Shown in pieces: positions 13,305 through 15,630 of a DNA stretch of 15,630 nucleotides. Under the pieces are notes generated by a model. That model was given only the letters and a program-made list of their open reading frames with translations, was not told where the DNA came from and ran no database searches. The DNA is from Bacteroidales bacterium UBA5537 (GTDB taxonomy: Bacteria; Bacteroidota; Bacteroidia; Bacteroidales; Lentimicrobiaceae), in the NCBI GenBank assembly GCA_002426025.1, contig DINP01000036.1, positions 55,825 through 71,454 on the forward strand. The letters are read 5' to 3'. Each line of letters opens with the position of its first letter. Position 1 is the stretch's first letter. Position numbers and translations under genes: made by a program.

Positions 13305-15029
13305 CTACAAGGGAACTTTCCTTTTTTTGTAGGTTGTATGGAGCAGCTCAACCGACTTTGTACCCATGGGTTCACCAAGGAAATCTTTGTATAGTTCAAT
13401 TACAGCTGGATTTTTATGAGCCACCTTTATAGGGTCTTTTTCGTCAATTTCATAAATGGTTTTAATTCTTGCTTTTAATGCTGCGGGGTCACCACCAATC
13501 GGTTGGCCACCTCCGTTTACACAGCCCCCCGGACAAGCCATAACTTCAATAAAATGAAGATCATCGCGGCCAGCTTTTATTTCTTCAATCAGCTTTGCTG
13601 CCTGCTTAACAGTGCTAACAGCTGCAAATCCCAGTTTATGGTCGCCAATTTTAAGTTTTACTTCTTTGTATTCGCGTGTATTTCTGAGTTCATTAATTTT
13701 TGGCTGGCTCATTTCTTTTCCCGTTAACCGGAAATAAAGTGTTCGGATTAACGACTCGGTAAGGCCACCTGAAACACCCAGCAACATTCCGGCTGAACTT
13801 CTTACATGGAAAGGATAGTCGGCTAACTCAGATTCAATTTGCTGTATATCAACTCCATTCAACCTGATAAATTGAGCCAGCTCACGGGTTGTGAGCACAG
13901 AATCAACATCGGTAATTCCTTTATGGGTCATTTGTTCACGCTGTGCTTCAAATTTCTTGGCAGTGCAGGGCATAGCAGAAACCGAGTAAATTTTATCGGG
14001 ATTGATATGAAACAGGCCGGAATAGTAAATGTTGATTACTGCCCCAAGCATTTGTTGTGGCGACTTGCAAGCTGAAACATTTGGAAGTAGTTCTGGATGC
14101 CATTGTTCGATATATTTAATCCAGGCCGGGCAATCGCTGTTAAAAACCGGAACATTCAAACCGTTTTTTATCCGGTGTTCCAGTTCAGCAGCAAGCTCGG
14201 TAACATACAAATCAGCACCGAATGATGTTTCAAAAACCTTATTAAATCCAGTTTTTCGCATGGCAGCATTCAGGATACCATTCATATCCTTGCCTGCTTT
14301 TATACCAAATTGTTCACCAATACTTACCGAAACTGTTGGAGAGTATTGCAACACAACATGTATGTCTTTGGTGTGCATGGCATTCTGAAGGTCGGACGAA
14401 TGCCTTTTTTCGTGCAGAGCCCCGGTGGGGCAAGCCATAATGCACTGCCCACAGGTAATACAGCTCGAAAGATTAATCTGTTTATTGAATGGCGGGCCAA
14501 TAATCGTGTTGTTCCCACGACCAATAAAACCGAGAGTAACTGCGCCAATAATCTCGTCGCAGGTTCTGACACATCGGCCACATAAAATACATTTGGCCGG
14601 GTCACGCACAATGCTTGATCCGGATGGATCGGCTTTATGCTTGTTCTTTTTACCCGGGAACCGACGTTCCCTCACATTCAGCTCTTCGGCAAATTTCTGA
14701 AGTTCACAATTGCCGTTTCTTTCGCAATACAGGCAATCATCAGGATGATTACCAAGCAGTAGCTCAACATTGGTTTTTCGCGCATTCACTACCCTGGGTG
14801 AATGTGTTTTAATTTTCATCCATTCTTCAACAGGGTATGAACATGCTGTAATCAGATTGCTTTTACCTTCAACCTCAACAACACAAATCCTACAGGATCC
14901 AGTCGGGTAGAGGCCTGGCATATGACAAAGCGTAGGCACTTTTATGCCATTCCTTTCAAGGGCTTCGAGAATGGTTTCGCCTTTTCGGGCAGTTATAGAT
15001 TTATTATTTACTTCTATCGTGAAGCTCAT
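13305..15029 (-). CDS. hydA: [FeFe]-hydrogenase catalytic subunit HydA, M3-type, with Asp at the proton-donor Cys position
   Basis: The 574-residue enzyme catalyses reversible hydrogen formation. The N-terminal [2Fe-2S] domain uses Cys35/46/49/63. A His-Cys3 [4Fe-4S] site uses His95, Cys99, Cys102 and Cys108. Two [4Fe-4S] clusters use Cys147/150/153/157 and Cys190/193/196/200. The H-domain follows, and residue numbers match C. pasteurianum CpI as I know it. H-cluster ligands Cys300, Cys355, Cys499 and Cys503 are present, as are Met353, Lys358 and Met497. Unusual: Cys299 is Asp, Glu279 is Leu and Phe417 is Leu, while Glu282 and Ser319 are kept. The ATG at 15029 is chosen because the 2Fe-2S domain starts MSFTIEVNN; an upstream start at 15110 would overlap hydB. 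It lies 25 bases after hydB, so an electron-bifurcating or NAD-linked complex is likely. Confidence 0.95.
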   Translation of the reverse strand: MSFTIEVNNKSITARKGETILEALERNGIKVPTLCHMPGLYPTGSCRICVVEVEGKSNLITACSYPVEEWMKIKTHSPRVVNARKTNVELLLGNHPDDCLYCERNGNCELQKFAEELNVRERRFPGKKNKHKADPSGSSIVRDPAKCILCGRCVRTCDEIIGAVTLGFIGRGNNTIIGPPFNKQINLSSCITCGQCIMACPTGALHEKRHSSDLQNAMHTKDIHVVLQYSPTVSVSIGEQFGIKAGKDMNGILNAAMRKTGFNKVFETSFGADLYVTELAAELEHRIKNGLNVPVFNSDCPAWIKYIEQWHPELLPNVSACKSPQQMLGAVINIYYSGLFHINPDKIYSVSAMPCTAKKFEAQREQMTHKGITDVDSVLTTRELAQFIRLNGVDIQQIESELADYPFHVRSSAGMLLGVSGGLTESLIRTLYFRLTGKEMSQPKINELRNTREYKEVKLKIGDHKLGFAAVSTVKQAAKLIEEIKAGRDDLHFIEVMACPGGCVNGGGQPIGGDPAALKARIKTIYEIDEKDPIKVAHKNPAVIELYKDFLGEPMGTKSVELLHTTYKKRKVPL

Positions 15030-15054
15030 GTTTGTCTTTTTTTTGACTTCTGTT

Positions 15055-15630
15055 TTATTTGACAAAAACAGCCGCGAATTTGCATACATCATAACAGATG
15101 CCGCATCCAATGCACTTATCTTCTATTATGAAATGCGGATTGCGCGCTGACCCAATAATTGCCGTTGTTGGACATTTTTTTGCACATAAAGTACATCCGG
15201 TACATTTCTCAATGTCAATAAAATAAACTTTGAGGTCTTTACAAACCCCAGCCCTGCATTTTCGATCGAAAATGTGTTCTTCAAATTCTTCCCTGAAATA
15301 TTTAAGGGCACTAATCAGCGGATTGGGAGCTGTTTGCCCAAGTCCGCATAGCGAGGTATCCCTTATAACTTCAGCTAAATTGCTCAACTGCATTACCCCT
15401 TTGAATCGTTCAAGGGTTTCATTTTTGCTGTCATCAGCCGGTCTTCTGGTTATATTTTCCAGAATTTCGTGCATCCTTCTTGATCCTTCACGGCAGGGAA
15501 TGCATTTACCGCAGCTTTCGCGCTGCAAAAAATCGGTAAAAAACTTTGCTATATCAACCATGCAGGTATCCTCATCCATTACAACCAGGCCACCCGAACC
15601 CATTATGGTGCCTGCTTCAAGCAAAGCTTC
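15055..15630 (-). CDS. hydB: NuoF-like hydrogenase subunit HydB, 5' part beyond window edge
   Basis: This is the flavin- and NAD(P)H-binding subunit of multimeric [FeFe]-hydrogenases. Only the last 191 residues are visible; the FMN/NAD-binding portion lies past position 15630. Visible in order: the NuoF segment EALLEAGTIMGSGGLVVMDE, the NuoF 4Fe-4S motif ESCGKCIPCREG (fragment Cys40, Cys43, Cys46) with its fourth ligand in TSLCGLGQ, then a C-terminal two-cluster ferredoxin domain with CTGCTLCAKKC and CIGCGICYDVC. The C-terminal ferredoxin is typical of HydB from hydrogenase complexes rather than NuoF of complex I, and hydA follows 25 bases downstream. A NuoE-like partner is expected just upstream, outside the window. 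Confidence 0.9.
   Translation of the reverse strand, partial: EALLEAGTIMGSGGLVVMDEDTCMVDIAKFFTDFLQRESCGKCIPCREGSRRMHEILENITRRPADDSKNETLERFKGVMQLSNLAEVIRDTSLCGLGQTAPNPLISALKYFREEFEEHIFDRKCRAGVCKDLKVYFIDIEKCTGCTLCAKKCPTTAIIGSARNPHFIIEDKCIGCGICYDVCKFAAVFVK

Noticed and set aside
14324..14611. Minus-strand ORF of 95 codons inside hydA
   Set aside because: It is in a different frame of the same strand as hydA, whose frame has all cofactor ligands; no independent start signal or motif is seen.
15030..15110. Longer HydA start giving 27 extra N-terminal residues
   Set aside because: The extension overlaps the end of hydB and has no family resemblance; the [2Fe-2S] domain begins naturally at the ATG at 15029.

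Overview
The window looks like chromosomal DNA from an anaerobic, fermentative member of the Bacteroidota, probably Bacteroidales or Marinilabiliales-like. Three signs support this. A secreted protein ends in a gliding-motility/T9SS type B (CHU_C) sorting domain. Promoter-like boxes fit the Bacteroidota form TAnnTTTG. Most genes lack a clear Shine-Dalgarno site. The genus is not resolved by sequence reading alone.

Layout. Positions 1-2108 (minus) carry most of clpB, cut by the window edge. A divergent promoter region (2109-2320) separates it from an inorganic pyrophosphatase gene (ppa, 2321-2992, plus), which is followed by a good intrinsic terminator. Then come a small CoA-binding Rossmann protein (3152-3529, plus) and a secreted multidomain surface protein (3667-4965, plus). 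A 226-bp spacer (4966-5191) made largely of degenerate 7-bp repeats lies between this gene and the converging minus-strand block.

From 15630 down to 5192 all genes are on the minus strand and closely packed, so they are probably one or two operons built around an [FeFe]-hydrogenase. In transcription order they are: hydB (NuoF-like, partial), hydA (M3-type catalytic subunit), a sensor kinase fused to a hydrogenase-like domain, a lone receiver protein, a receiver-histidine kinase hybrid, rex, a ribF homologue, a PhnP-like metallo-hydrolase, hydG, and two tandem TM1266-family small proteins. hydE, hydF and the NuoE-like subunit are not in view.

Working model. HydA and HydB form an NAD(P)H/ferredoxin-linked hydrogenase. 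HydG makes Fe-CO/CN units for its H-cluster. The hydrogenase-like kinase, the two receiver proteins and Rex would sense hydrogen or redox state and set expression. The RibF homologue could supply flavin nucleotides to HydB.

Most notable: in both HydA and the sensor kinase, the cysteine that normally delivers protons to the H-cluster (Cys299 in Clostridium pasteurianum CpI numbering) is aspartate. HydA also has Leu in place of Glu279. Other oddities are the lack of any DNA-binding output domain on the receiver proteins, the doubled TM1266 genes, and a RibF whose riboflavin-kinase half has lost its signature residues.
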